DNA of 64,000 bases. It comes from Streptomyces sp. 130. Its GTDB lineage: Bacteria > Actinomycetota > Actinomycetes > Streptomycetales > Streptomycetaceae. Positions 6,511 through 14,667 of the stretch are shown here, piece by piece (position 1 is the first letter of the stretch; each line of letters begins with the position of its first letter). The position numbers and the translations under genes are program-made. Under the pieces are notes generated by a model, which saw only the letters and a program-made list of their open reading frames with translations, had not been told where the DNA came from and ran no database searches. The stretch lies in assembly GCF_007096885.1 (NCBI RefSeq), contig NZ_VJNO01000001.1:1-64000 (forward strand), written 5' to 3'.

Positions 6511-7332
6511 TTACTCGGCCGGCATGGCGACGTCGGGGCGCCCACCGGCGTAGGGGCCCGTGAGCAGCCGGCGCTGGCGGGGGGTCCAGGGGTGGTCGTG
6601 GTTGACCCAGGGGGAGTTCTGCTCCCACTGGATGTGGCCCGGCGCGTACTTGCACAGGACGGCGCGCCGGTCGTGCCCGGCGCTCCACGGGATCGAGCCG
6701 TGGGTGACGGCCTCGGTGAAGACGACGGCGTCGCCCGCCTTCATGGGCACATGCACGACGGGCGGTTCCTCGCCGGTGATCGCGCGGATCTCGTCGGGTA
6801 CCGGGAAGGACGACTTGTGGCTGCCGGGTATGACGCAGAAGCCGCCGTCGCCGGGGTTGACGTCGCTCAGCGCGAAGGAGACCACGATCAGGCCGTTGTG
6901 CATGCGGCCGTCGCGCACGAGGTAGTACTGCGACGGGTCGAAGGGGGTGCCGCCGTTGTGCAGGTGGTGCGGGGTGCTCTCCCCGGCGCCGGCGCGCATG
7001 AAGATGGCGTAGCTGTGGTCGAGGCGCAGCTGAGGGCCGAGCAGCTGCTCGAGTACGGGCAGGACACGCGGGTGGTCCACGAGGTCACGGAACGGCTTGC
7101 CCCAGTCGGTGAGCAGGCCGTTGGTCAGGTCCACCGGGCCCGCGGCCTGGTCGGAGTTGCCGTCGTCGGAGTCCGGGAAGCCCGTGTGGATGTAGTTCAC
7201 CTCTTCCAGCAGCCCGGGCACTCCGGCTTCGTCCACACCCGTGTTGAGGGCGTCGAGTTCTTCCGGGCCGAGGACGTCGCGCAGGACGATGTAGCCGTTC
7301 AGGTCGAACAGATAGCGCTCGGTCTCGTTCAC
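6511..7332 (-). CDS. Phytanoyl-CoA dioxygenase (PhyH) family protein with unusual metal site
   Basis: A 273-residue protein starting at a GTG seven bases after GGAGG. The double-stranded beta-helix core of PhyH is seen as YAIFMRAGAGES, then HHLHNGG at residues 122-128, then GDGGFCVIPGSHKSSF and the distal TEAVTHGSIPW (H211) with RR at 222-223. Normal PhyH enzymes use Fe(II) and 2-oxoglutarate with an HxD...H triad. Here no Asp or Glu follows the proximal His, which reads H-N-G. It may use another ligand set or a modified reaction. It sits between the GNAT and GMC genes in one leftward unit. Confidence 0.75.
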   Translation of the reverse strand: MNETERYLFDLNGYIVLRDVLGPEELDALNTGVDEAGVPGLLEEVNYIHTGFPDSDDGNSDQAAGPVDLTNGLLTDWGKPFRDLVDHPRVLPVLEQLLGPQLRLDHSYAIFMRAGAGESTPHHLHNGGTPFDPSQYYLVRDGRMHNGLIVVSFALSDVNPGDGGFCVIPGSHKSSFPVPDEIRAITGEEPPVVHVPMKAGDAVVFTEAVTHGSIPWSAGHDRRAVLCKYAPGHIQWEQNSPWVNHDHPWTPRQRRLLTGPYAGGRPDVAMPAE

Positions 7333-7393
7333 TTGCAATCCTCCAGGTAGTGCCCCGCGGGCACCGGAACGGAGCCGGCGCGCGGGATCGTGC

Positions 7394-7424
7394 GTGGGTG
7401 TGGGTGTGGGTGTGGGGGTGTGGG
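7394..7424. repeat. GTGGGT microsatellite in the leader of the PhyH gene
   Basis: About five copies of GTGGGT/GTGTGG-type hexamers form a 31-bp pure G/T run on the + strand (C/A on the transcribed mRNA). It lies between the GNAT stop and the PhyH start. Such runs slip easily; any effect on expression is speculative. Confidence 0.7.
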
Positions 7425-7441
7425 ACGGCGGCGCGGGAGTG

Positions 7442-8404
7442 TCAGTCGCGGGCCGGGGCCGCTCTGAGGACCGTCTCGTCTCCCGCGCCGGCCTCCTTCT
7501 TGTAGGCCTCGTCACCACGGCCCATGCGGACGTACGCGCATCCCCGGGCGGCCAGTCGGCCCAGGGTCTCCTCCAGCAGGACCCGGCCCGGGCTGTACGT
7601 CCGCAGGTCGTGGGAGTAACTGCCCATGTAGATGAGGGGGGCCGACGGCGGGCCGATGTGCAGGTCCTCGGCCACCCGGTCGCCGTTCAGGCTGAGTGTC
7701 CACAGCCGGGCCCGGCCGCGCCGCGCGAGTCCGCTCACGGCCGCGCCCATGAAGTGGGGGAAGCCGGCGAGCCGTTCCACCGGGGGCAGCGTGTCGATGC
7801 GGCCCTGGCGCGTCCAGTCGTCCCACTTGGCGCGGATGAAGCGTTCCCCTTCGGCCGCGGTCAGTTCCGGGCCGTCGATGACGTCGAAGCGGAGCGAACC
7901 AAGCGCGCTCAGGTTCCGCAGCCTGCGGGCGTGGCCCTTCGCGCTGACGCGCATGTTCGCGAGTGCGATGACGGGGGCCGCCAGTGGTTCCAGGTCCCAT
8001 CGCGGCGCGCGACTCAGCTCCCGGGCCAGATGGCCGTCCGTCGTCAGGCAGTCGAGCACGAGGTCCGCGCTCTTCGCGGCGGTCCGTTCGAGGAGGCGCC
8101 GGAGATCGGGAAGCAGGCGCACCGCGGACGGGGCGGAGAGGGCCGCGTCGTGCTCGTCACCCAGGGGCTGGCCGGCGAAGCCGAATACGGGTCCTTTCGG
8201 CGTCGTTTTCTCCGTCAGGGTCACTGCCGCCCATATGTCTCCGTCACGTACGACAGCGACGGCCGGGCTTCCGAGCTGGGTAAGGGTATCCCATGAGGAA
8301 AGGACCCATTCAGGGCTTATGAAATCCGTGCCGATGATTCCCGGATGCCAGCTCTCAACGAATTCTCTGGCGTCGGCTGCGCGGAGCAGCATTGCATCAT
8401 GCAA
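7442..8404 (-). CDS. GNAT-superfamily (BioF2/CelD-like) acyltransferase
   Basis: A protein of about 320 residues. The C-terminal half has the GNAT-6/CelD pattern: FIRAKWDDWTRQGR, then ARLWTLSLNGDRVAEDLHIG, then YMGSYSHDLRTYSPGRVLLEE, and CAYVRMGRGDEAYKKEAGA at the end. This group transfers acyl or aminoacyl groups to amino sugars or peptides, often in envelope or secondary metabolite pathways. A TTG at 8404 is ten bases after GGAGG and is preferred; an in-frame ATG lies four codons later. It is the first gene of the leftward GNAT-PhyH-GMC unit and is driven by the promoter at 8435-8462. Confidence 0.75.
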   Translation of the reverse strand: MHDAMLLRAADAREFVESWHPGIIGTDFISPEWVLSSWDTLTQLGSPAVAVVRDGDIWAAVTLTEKTTPKGPVFGFAGQPLGDEHDAALSAPSAVRLLPDLRRLLERTAAKSADLVLDCLTTDGHLARELSRAPRWDLEPLAAPVIALANMRVSAKGHARRLRNLSALGSLRFDVIDGPELTAAEGERFIRAKWDDWTRQGRIDTLPPVERLAGFPHFMGAAVSGLARRGRARLWTLSLNGDRVAEDLHIGPPSAPLIYMGSYSHDLRTYSPGRVLLEETLGRLAARGCAYVRMGRGDEAYKKEAGAGDETVLRAAPARD

Positions 8405-8434
8405 TTAATATGTTCCTCCCCCGTGTCTGGCTTG

Positions 8435-8462
8435 ATACTACCCAGCGAGATTGCGTCGTCAA
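8435..8462 (-). promoter_or_regulatory. Housekeeping-type promoter for the GNAT-PhyH-GMC unit
   Basis: On the - strand TTGACG (8462-8457) and TAGTAT (8440-8435) are separated by 16 bases, close to the HrdB consensus. The ribosome binding site GGGGGAGG of the GNAT gene follows. Confidence 0.65.
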
Positions 8463-8717
8463 GCGTCTTCCGCGGCAGGGGCCCGGGGTCGTACCAGGCC
8501 CTGCCGCAGACGGCACGCGACGTCAACTACCCCCTGTAGGTGTGCATGTGAGGGCGTGTGTGACACGTGGGGGCACATGTCCCGGGCGCCTGTCCGCCAG
8601 CGATGGAGATGTCCGCGATGTCGCTCCGGACGGCCCCCATTTTCTCGGCACCGAGGTGGCTCGATGTGCTTCACTGATCGCCGACTGAAGATCTCGTCAC
8701 CTTACGAGGGGGATGTA
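8463..8717. promoter_or_regulatory. Divergent intergenic region with two inverted repeats
   Basis: No gene is supported here. GCGGCAGGGGCC (8472-8483) can pair with GGCCCTGCCGC (8497-8507). GACACGTG (8562-8569) and CACATGTC (8574-8581) form a near-palindrome around GGGG, with one mismatch. Both lie upstream of the second PhyH gene and could bind a cluster regulator. Confidence 0.4.
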
Positions 8718-9515
8718 GTGACAGACGCAGCCGACACCATGCCCGGTCTTCCCGGCATAACCGATGAACTGGACCTCGCGGCCGAGCACCTCCGCACTTA
8801 CGGGTGTGCGCGATTGGCGGGTGCCCTGTCCCGGGAAGAAGTCGGCGAGATCCGCGAATCCATTCATGCGGAGGCTGCCAAGGACTTGGCCGCGGACAAT
8901 GATCACGTCTATTCCGGAGGGTCGAACCAGCGCGTCTGGGCGCTCTTCAACCGCGGTGAGCGGTTCCTGCGACTGGCGGAGCACCCCGCCGCTCTCGCGC
9001 TCATGGAGTCCTGCCTCGGCCCCGATGTGCGCATGTCGAACCTGAGCGCCAACATCACCGGGCCGGGGGGGGGCGGTGCCATGACCCCCCACTGGGACCA
9101 GGACTGGGCCGCGCGGCCCTGGCCGCTGGCACTGGCGGCCCATGTCATCTGGATGATCGACGACTTCACGGAAGAGAACGGCGCCACCCTGGTCGCTCCC
9201 GGCAGCCATCTCCTCGACGGGCCACCGCCCAAGGGCTCACTCGTGCCCGCCACCGGCCCCGCCGGCACCGCCCTCGTCATCGACGGCCGGATCTGGCACG
9301 GTACCGGCGCCAACCGCTCGGCCGGCGCCCAGCGCACCGGCGTGCTCGCGTACTACTGCCGTCCGTACATCCGCCAGCAGGAGAACTTCCAGCTGAGCAT
9401 GGACCCTTCGGTGCTGGAGTCGCTGTCGCCGGAGCGCCGCGAGTTCTACGGCTTCGGCTTCTACGAGTACCTCAACATGATCAGCGGACCACCGCGCGAC
9501 CTCGACCGCTATTGA
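8718..9515 (+). CDS. Phytanoyl-CoA dioxygenase (PhyH) family enzyme, canonical metal site
   Basis: A 265-residue protein with a complete Fe(II)/2-oxoglutarate site: TPHWDQDW gives H125-x-D127, IWHGTGANRS gives the distal H194, and R206 is placed to bind 2-oxoglutarate. PhyH enzymes hydroxylate or otherwise oxidise unactivated carbons. GTG at 8718 follows GAGGGGG; an ATG at 8664 with GAGGTGG is an alternative that adds 18 residues. The GT2 and methyltransferase genes follow at short spacing, so these three probably form one rightward unit acting on the same product. Confidence 0.85.
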   Translation: MTDAADTMPGLPGITDELDLAAEHLRTYGCARLAGALSREEVGEIRESIHAEAAKDLAADNDHVYSGGSNQRVWALFNRGERFLRLAEHPAALALMESCLGPDVRMSNLSANITGPGGGGAMTPHWDQDWAARPWPLALAAHVIWMIDDFTEENGATLVAPGSHLLDGPPPKGSLVPATGPAGTALVIDGRIWHGTGANRSAGAQRTGVLAYYCRPYIRQQENFQLSMDPSVLESLSPERREFYGFGFYEYLNMISGPPRDLDRY

Positions 9516-9531
9516 GCAGAGGAGGAACGGA

Positions 9532-10428
9532 GTGAAGGTCAGTATCGGCATATTCGCCCACAACGAGGAACGCACCGTGGGCCGGGCGATCGAGGCCGTG
9601 CTCGCGCAGGAACCGGAGCAGGCGAAGATACTCGAGATATTCGTGATGTCCTGTGCGAGCACGGACGGCACCGTGCGGACCGCCGAGGAGTACGCGCGCC
9701 GCGACGCGCGCCTGACCGTGGTGGACAGACCGAAGCGCGAGGGCAAGCTGGCCGCCATCAACGACTTCCTCTCCCGCGCCACGGGCGATGTCCTGGTGAT
9801 CGCCGGGGCGGACCTCGTGGTCACGCCCGGACTGGTCGAGCGCCTGGTGGAGCCCATGCGGCGCGATGCCCGGTGCGGGATGACCGGGCCCCGGGTCGCC
9901 GCCTACGGCACCCCGGGGCTGACCGGGCGGATGCACGATCTGCTCTGGCGCATGCACCACGAGATCGCCGCCGTCCAGCCCAAGCTCGGTGAAGTCGTCG
10001 CCCTGCGCGCGGAGTTCGTGCCGCACGGGCTGCCCACGGGCATCCACTGCGACGAGGTCGTGATGGAGGCCGAGGTGATCCGGCGGGGCGGGCTGCTGGC
10101 GTACGTCTCCGAGGCGGAGGTGCGGAACTTCCCGCCGAGCGACGTCCGCGAGTTCTACGGCCAGCGTCGCCGCATCGCGTGCCAGCACCGGGCGGCCGGC
10201 CGCCGGCTGTCCTACCGGCCGGCCACGCTGCGGAAGCGGAACGTCGTACGCGCCGCCCTCAACGTGGTGCGTGAGGAACCGGGCCGGGTGCTCACCCTCG
10301 CCACGCTCTGCGGAGTCGAGCTGGCCGCCCGGGTGCAGGGGGCCATCGACGAGCGGCGCGGGCGTACGTACCAGGTCTGGAGCCCGGTGCTGCGCGAAGT
10401 CCGGGTCAACGCCACCCAGCCCAACTGA
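9532..10428 (+). CDS. Glycosyltransferase family 2 protein
   Basis: A 298-residue GT-A fold enzyme. It begins VSIGIFAHNEERTVGRAIEAVLAQ, has the nucleotide-sugar region SCASTDGT and REGKLAAINDFL, and ADLVVTPG stands where the DxD-type metal site is expected, with a weak match (A-D-L). The C-terminal FYGQRRRIACQHR helix resembles the QxxRW-like acceptor motif. No transmembrane segments are evident, so it is probably cytoplasmic. The GTG start follows GGAGGAACGG. The donor and acceptor are unknown; the neighbours suggest sugar assembly. Confidence 0.8.
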   Translation: MKVSIGIFAHNEERTVGRAIEAVLAQEPEQAKILEIFVMSCASTDGTVRTAEEYARRDARLTVVDRPKREGKLAAINDFLSRATGDVLVIAGADLVVTPGLVERLVEPMRRDARCGMTGPRVAAYGTPGLTGRMHDLLWRMHHEIAAVQPKLGEVVALRAEFVPHGLPTGIHCDEVVMEAEVIRRGGLLAYVSEAEVRNFPPSDVREFYGQRRRIACQHRAAGRRLSYRPATLRKRNVVRAALNVVREEPGRVLTLATLCGVELAARVQGAIDERRGRTYQVWSPVLREVRVNATQPN

Positions 10429-10457
10429 ACCGCCCGCAACGTGAGGTGAAGAGAGAG

Positions 10458-11213
10458 ATGGCCGAATACGCGGCACAGCAGTACTGGGACGAGGTGGCCG
10501 GCCACCTCGGTGACCGCTCGGACGGCGGCGGCGTGGTCGCCGGGGACGACACGGAGTTCTACCGGCTGAAGCGCTCCATGTTCATGCGGCGGTTCCTGGG
10601 CCCGGCCCTCCGGGACGCGTCCACGGTCCTGGAGGTCGGCTGCGGGCCCGGCGGCAACGTCCGGTGGCTGACGGAGCAGGGCAAGGAGGTCGTCGGCGCG
10701 GACCTCTCGGAGACCATGCTGCGGCACGCCCGGCGCACGGTCGACGCCGGGTTCGTCCGCATCGACGGACGGACCCTGCCGTTCGAGGACCGCCGTTTCG
10801 AGGCGGTGTTCGTCGCCACGGTCCTCCAGCACAACCCGCCCGAGGACGCCCGTTCGCTGCTCCTGGAGATGGCCAGGGTCGCCGAGCGCGAGGTGCACCT
10901 CTTCGAGGACACCGCCGTGCTGCCCGTGCGCGACCGGTCCTCGCACTGGCTGCGGCGGCCCTCGTGGTACGCGGCGACGCTCCGCGACGCCGGTTTCACC
11001 CCGGTCGTCTCCGAGCGGCTGAGGCTGAGCGCCCAGGAGGTGTCCGCCGCGCTGGTCCGGGCCGCCGCGTCGGGCGGGCGGCACGAAGGGGCGCGGGCGA
11101 GCCGGCGGCACGTCCGGGCCGAGGCCGCCGTGCTTCCGGTGGCGCGCGTGGTGGACGCGGTCGTGCCGCCAGCGGTGGGACTGACCCGGATGTCGTTCCG
11201 GCGCGTGCGGTAG
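10458..11213 (+). CDS. Class I SAM-dependent methyltransferase
   Basis: A 251-residue protein. VLEVGCGPGGNVRWL near residues 57-71 is SAM motif I, VVGADLSETML is motif II, and DGRTLPFEDRRFEAVFVATVLQH is the motif III/IV region typical of UbiE/Methyltransf_11 enzymes. The substrate cannot be read from the sequence. The ATG at 10458 is chosen over the GTG at 10446 because GAGGTGAAGAGAG lies at a suitable distance. It is the last gene of the rightward PhyH-GT2-methyltransferase unit. Confidence 0.8.
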   Translation: MAEYAAQQYWDEVAGHLGDRSDGGGVVAGDDTEFYRLKRSMFMRRFLGPALRDASTVLEVGCGPGGNVRWLTEQGKEVVGADLSETMLRHARRTVDAGFVRIDGRTLPFEDRRFEAVFVATVLQHNPPEDARSLLLEMARVAEREVHLFEDTAVLPVRDRSSHWLRRPSWYAATLRDAGFTPVVSERLRLSAQEVSAALVRAAASGGRHEGARASRRHVRAEAAVLPVARVVDAVVPPAVGLTRMSFRRVR

Positions 11214-11305
11214 GGGGTGGGCGCGAGCGACGGCGCGTGTGCCCGACGGCCCTTCCGTCCGCCCGTCCGACGGCCCGTCCGCCCGCCAGCCCGTCCGTCC
11301 CGGCG

Positions 11306-12493
11306 TCAGCGCGAGAAGCGGTTCAGCGAGCGGCGGTAGGTGCCCATTCCGATGAGCAGGGGCTTGGCGGGAGTCCTGGGCGCCCGGCGCCGCCCGTCGC
11401 CCTGCGGCTGCTCGGGAGCCTGCGGCGGCTCGGGGGCCTGCGGCTCCCGGGACTTCGCCGGCTCCCGGGCCGGCTCCGCGCCGGACCACCGGTCGCCGAT
11501 GAAGACCGTGGCCGGGTGGCCGTTGACCAGGATCTCGTGCGTCGCGCGGACCGCGAGGCCGGCGTCCGTGAGCGCCGCCTCGAACGCGGGCGCGCCCCGG
11601 CGGGCGCAGAGCAGCACGTACCGGCCCCGCGCCGGGTGCAGCACCCGGGCCAGCGAGAGGGCGGTGGTCCGGGCGAACTCCTCGTACGGCACGGTCAGTT
11701 CCTCGTGCTCGCCCCACGGGGGGTCCGTCACGACGGCGTCCACCGAGCCGTCCGGGACCGACGGGAGCACCATCGCGTCCTCGTCCAGCAGGCGCACCCG
11801 CCGGTCGCGCAGCGCCTCGCCGGGCAGCTGGTCGCGGTGCTCCGCGAGGTCCAGGTCGGAGTAGACGACCTCCCGGGCCGGCAGGGCGAGCCGGGCGACC
11901 ACGAACGAGCCGCTGCCGGCGAAGGGGTCGAGGAAGGTGTCCCCGGGCTGCGGCTCGGACGCCAGGACCAGCATGGACGACAGCTCGTGGGACAGGGCGC
12001 CGCGCGCCTTCTTGGGCCGGGCGGGCTTGGGCAGCCGGGCGCAGAACATGAGGTCCCGCATGTCCAGGCGGCCGATGACCCAGTACTCCTGGCCCCGGCC
12101 GCTCGGTTCGAGCCGCATGCCCGTGCAGGCGGACACCGTGCGCTCGATCTCCCGCTTCGGGGCGCCCGCGACGGAGGCCAGTTCGCCGTCGACGTGGACC
12201 ATCACGCGGAAACCCCGGGCACGGGGACCGGGGAGCGGCGGGAATTGCGATTTCTTCAGCGAGCCGGCCAGCTGCGCCACATTCGCATTGATGTCGCCGC
12301 GCCGGATTTCGGTGATCACCGCAAAGGCGTTCTTCGCGAAGGGAATGTCCGCGACGCGTTCCATCGGTGAACTGGAGGAGAAGAGCATCGCGCTGTCGTC
12401 CTGGTACTCCGCACGGAAGTCGTCGACGAAGTGCGACATGGCATCCGCGACGAGTTCGCTGGTCCCGGCGGGGTACTGGATGAAATAGCGCAT
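11306..12493 (-). CDS. TRM11/THUMP-like N-methyltransferase
   Basis: A 395-residue protein. The N-terminal 160 residues resemble a THUMP-like RNA-binding region (GFRVMVHVDGELASV; REIERTVSACTGMRL). The catalytic domain has LDPFAGSG at residues 188-195 and TDPPWGEH with D257-P-P-W260, the motif IV of amino-group N-methyltransferases. TRM11 relatives methylate guanine N2 of tRNA. A Pro/Gln-rich C-terminal stretch is added. The gene appears leaderless and is separated from the upstream GT4 gene by a strong terminator, so it may be independent of the biosynthetic locus or a self-protection RNA modifier. Confidence 0.7.
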   Translation of the reverse strand: MRYFIQYPAGTSELVADAMSHFVDDFRAEYQDDSAMLFSSSSPMERVADIPFAKNAFAVITEIRRGDINANVAQLAGSLKKSQFPPLPGPRARGFRVMVHVDGELASVAGAPKREIERTVSACTGMRLEPSGRGQEYWVIGRLDMRDLMFCARLPKPARPKKARGALSHELSSMLVLASEPQPGDTFLDPFAGSGSFVVARLALPAREVVYSDLDLAEHRDQLPGEALRDRRVRLLDEDAMVLPSVPDGSVDAVVTDPPWGEHEELTVPYEEFARTTALSLARVLHPARGRYVLLCARRGAPAFEAALTDAGLAVRATHEILVNGHPATVFIGDRWSGAEPAREPAKSREPQAPEPPQAPEQPQGDGRRRAPRTPAKPLLIGMGTYRRSLNRFSR

Positions 12494-12499
12494 CCGGGC

Positions 12500-12505
12500 A
12501 GCGTA
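12500..12505 (-). promoter_or_regulatory. -10 element of a leaderless transcript
   Basis: TACGCT on the - strand ends six bases before the ATG at 12493, and no ribosome binding site is present. Transcription would begin at or next to the A of the start codon. Confidence 0.5.
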
Positions 12506-12558
12506 CCGGAACCGGGGCCGCCGGGGACGGCCGTGTTCGGGGCGCGGAGGGCGCCGCA

Positions 12559-12609
12559 CGCCGGGTCCGGGGCGGGGGCGCACACGGACCGCCCGCCCCG
12601 GACCCGGCG
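12559..12609 (-). terminator. 18-bp perfect-stem terminator after the GT4 gene
   Basis: CGCCGGGTCCGGGGCGGG (12559-12576) and its exact complement (12592-12609) form an 18-bp stem with a 15-base loop, eleven bases downstream of the GT4 stop codon. It separates the PIG-L/GT4 unit from the methyltransferase gene. Confidence 0.85.
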
Positions 12610-12619
12610 CCCCCGGCGG

Positions 12620-13774
12620 TCAGCGGGAATGCGAGGCGGCGAAAGGCCAGGTGGCCGACGTCGCCCGGGCGTATACCTCGCTGATTTCCGCCCACATGCG
12701 GGCGACACCGAAATTCTCCATGGCGCGGAGGCGGCCCGCCGCACCCATTTCCCTCGCCTTCTCGGGCGCCTCCAGAAGGCTCCGCACAGCATCGGTGAGC
12801 TGGGATTCGGAGCCCGCGTCCGTCAGCAGGCCCGTGGTGCCGTCGTCCACCAGGTCGGGGAGGCCGCCGACCCGGGTCGCCACCACGGGGAGTCCGGCTG
12901 CCATCCCCTCCACGACGGCCCGGGGGGTGCCCTCGGTGTCCGAGCAGCACACGAGGACGTCCGCGCCGGCCAGCAGGGCCGGGACGTCGCGGCGCAGCCC
13001 CGTGAAGTGGACGCGGGTGGCCAGTCCGAGGTCCGCGGAGCGCTTCTCGTACTCCGTGAGCAGCGGGCCCGCCCCGATGACGGCGAAGGAGACGTCGGCG
13101 CGCTCCCGCGTCAGGGTCCGCGCCGCGCCGAGGAAGAGATCGGGACGCTTCTCGGGGGAGAGGCGGCCGACGTACACGACCTTGGGGCCCTCCGGGGGCA
13201 GCGGGAGCTCGTCCGTGAGGTGGGAACTCGCGCTGTCCGGCGCGGGCCGGACGCCGTTGGCCACGTACTGCACGTCGGCGTGGCCGAGCGACCGCAGCCG
13301 GGCCGCCTCCGCCGCGCCGGCGGTGATGATGGCGTCGGCGAAGCGGAGGCAGCGTTCGTTCAGCAAGGTCATCGCGCGCAGTCTGACCCCGGTCCGTATG
13401 AAGCCGTGGCCGGAGATGACGTAGGGCGGGAACGCGCCGGCCCTCGGGCCCGCCGTCAGCTTCACGGCGGTCGCGACGTAGTCGGCGTCGTAGCCGTGCG
13501 AGTGCACGAGAGTCGGGCCGATGTCGTGCACGTACGCCCGGAGGCGGCGCGTCCACCGGCGCAGTCCGTCGGCCGGCACGCCGAGGTTCTCGATGCCCCG
13601 GGCGTCCAGGAGGGCGCCGTACTCGGGATTTCCGTAATGGCAGACGACCGCTCGCGCGCCGCTTCGGTTCTGTTCCTCGGCGAGGTCGGCGATGTGCAGG
13701 TCCGCGCCGCCGACCTCCCCGGGGGGCTGCGGGCGGATGACGTGGAGGACGCACGGCAGGGTCACGGCCGCCAC
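12620..13774 (-). CDS. Glycosyltransferase family 4 (GT-B) protein
   Basis: A 384-residue GT-B enzyme. The N-terminal domain has GGADLHIADLAEEQ and LVHSHGYDADY. The C-terminal nucleotide-sugar domain has VVYVGRLSPEKRPDLFLGAA and E281-GTPRAVV-E289, the EX7E motif. Its GTG start lies inside the end of the PIG-L deacetylase gene (13-base overlap). GT4 plus PIG-L is the pair that adds GlcNAc and then removes the acetyl group in mycothiol and aminoglycoside biosynthesis, so transfer of an N-acetylhexosamine is a reasonable guess. Confidence 0.85.
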   Translation of the reverse strand: MAAVTLPCVLHVIRPQPPGEVGGADLHIADLAEEQNRSGARAVVCHYGNPEYGALLDARGIENLGVPADGLRRWTRRLRAYVHDIGPTLVHSHGYDADYVATAVKLTAGPRAGAFPPYVISGHGFIRTGVRLRAMTLLNERCLRFADAIITAGAAEAARLRSLGHADVQYVANGVRPAPDSASSHLTDELPLPPEGPKVVYVGRLSPEKRPDLFLGAARTLTRERADVSFAVIGAGPLLTEYEKRSADLGLATRVHFTGLRRDVPALLAGADVLVCCSDTEGTPRAVVEGMAAGLPVVATRVGGLPDLVDDGTTGLLTDAGSESQLTDAVRSLLEAPEKAREMGAAGRLRAMENFGVARMWAEISEVYARATSATWPFAASHSR

Positions 13775-14586
13775 CAGTACCGCTCGGCCGGGCTTCCGCC
13801 GCCCAGGGCGGCGGCGTGCGCGGTGATCTCCTCGCGGCGGGACTCCGGCTCGAACCAGAGGATGGGGTGCTGGGAGGCGTAGCAGTCGATCGCGTCGAGC
13901 TTGCGCTCCCAGTGTTCGCGGGGATACCGGCTGATCAGCGGGGTGCCCGGGGCGAGATCGGCCTCCCAGCCCGCGCAGTGGTCGTAGAGGATGTACGGCA
14001 GTTCCTCGTACCAGAGGACGGAGTCCCGGGGGCGGTCGAGCAGCCGGGCCGCCGCCGCCACCAGGACGTGGTCGGCGTGGCGGCCGACGCCGAGCGGGGC
14101 CAGGACCAGATCGGCCTCCTGGACGGCGGGCAGGGCGCGGAGGGCGGCGGCCAGCCGGGTGGTCAGCCCGGGCTCCAGGTCCCGGGCCGGCCCGGAGACG
14201 AAGATGTCCTGGTCATGGGGGTAGAGATGGTGTCCGGTCGCGTCGCACCGGTACAGCGCCTCCGGCATGCCCAGCCGTGTGCCGGTGACGCCGAGCAGCC
14301 CGTGGGCCCGGTCGTCCTCGGCCTCGCGCGGGCCCATGGGGTCGTCCACCAGGCCGATCGACTCGTGGAAGCTCACCGCGGCCTCCGACAGCGGGCCCTC
14401 GGGCCTTCCGTTGAACACGGTGACGGTCGTGACCCGGGAACCCCAGCCGGGGCAGGCCGACAGGAGCGCGCCGCACGACAGGACAGCGTCGTCCAGGTGG
14501 GGCGAGAGCACCACGAGGGAACGGCCCCTGAATATGTCGGGGACTTCCCCGGCGCCGGGAATCGGCTGAATGGTTGCGGACGTCAT
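13762..14586 (-). CDS. PIG-L/LmbE-family N-deacetylase
   Basis: A 274-residue predicted zinc hydrolase. LSPHLDDAVLSCG gives the conserved PHxDD motif (H30, D33) and GRHADHVLVAAA gives H170-A-D-H173, the third zinc ligand block. Family members deacetylate GlcNAc-containing substrates such as GlcNAc-inositol, teicoplanin or paromamine precursors. AAGGGGAAAGC precedes the ATG. It is cotranscribed with, and overlaps, the GT4 gene. The second Asp-containing motif carries Ala instead of Glu after DD (DDA), which is a common variant. Confidence 0.85.
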   Translation of the reverse strand: MTSATIQPIPGAGEVPDIFRGRSLVVLSPHLDDAVLSCGALLSACPGWGSRVTTVTVFNGRPEGPLSEAAVSFHESIGLVDDPMGPREAEDDRAHGLLGVTGTRLGMPEALYRCDATGHHLYPHDQDIFVSGPARDLEPGLTTRLAAALRALPAVQEADLVLAPLGVGRHADHVLVAAAARLLDRPRDSVLWYEELPYILYDHCAGWEADLAPGTPLISRYPREHWERKLDAIDCYASQHPILWFEPESRREEITAHAAALGGGSPAERYWWRP

Positions 14587-14667
14587 GCTTTCCCCTTGTG
14601 CATGTGTGTGAACTGCCCTGCGAATAAGATTGGTTGAGTCGTCGGCGGCGGAAGCAAGGGTTGTGAG

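Noticed and set aside
8451..8717. N-terminal extension of the second PhyH gene
   Set aside because: Upstream codons are basic and Cys-rich, unlike PhyH proteins; the GTG with GAGGGGG is a better start.
10212..13754. Very long open frame on the - strand through the GT2, methyltransferase and GT4 region
   Set aside because: It is Arg/Pro/Gly-rich and covers several better-supported genes; GC-rich DNA keeps antisense frames open. Only its in-frame neighbours with motifs were kept.
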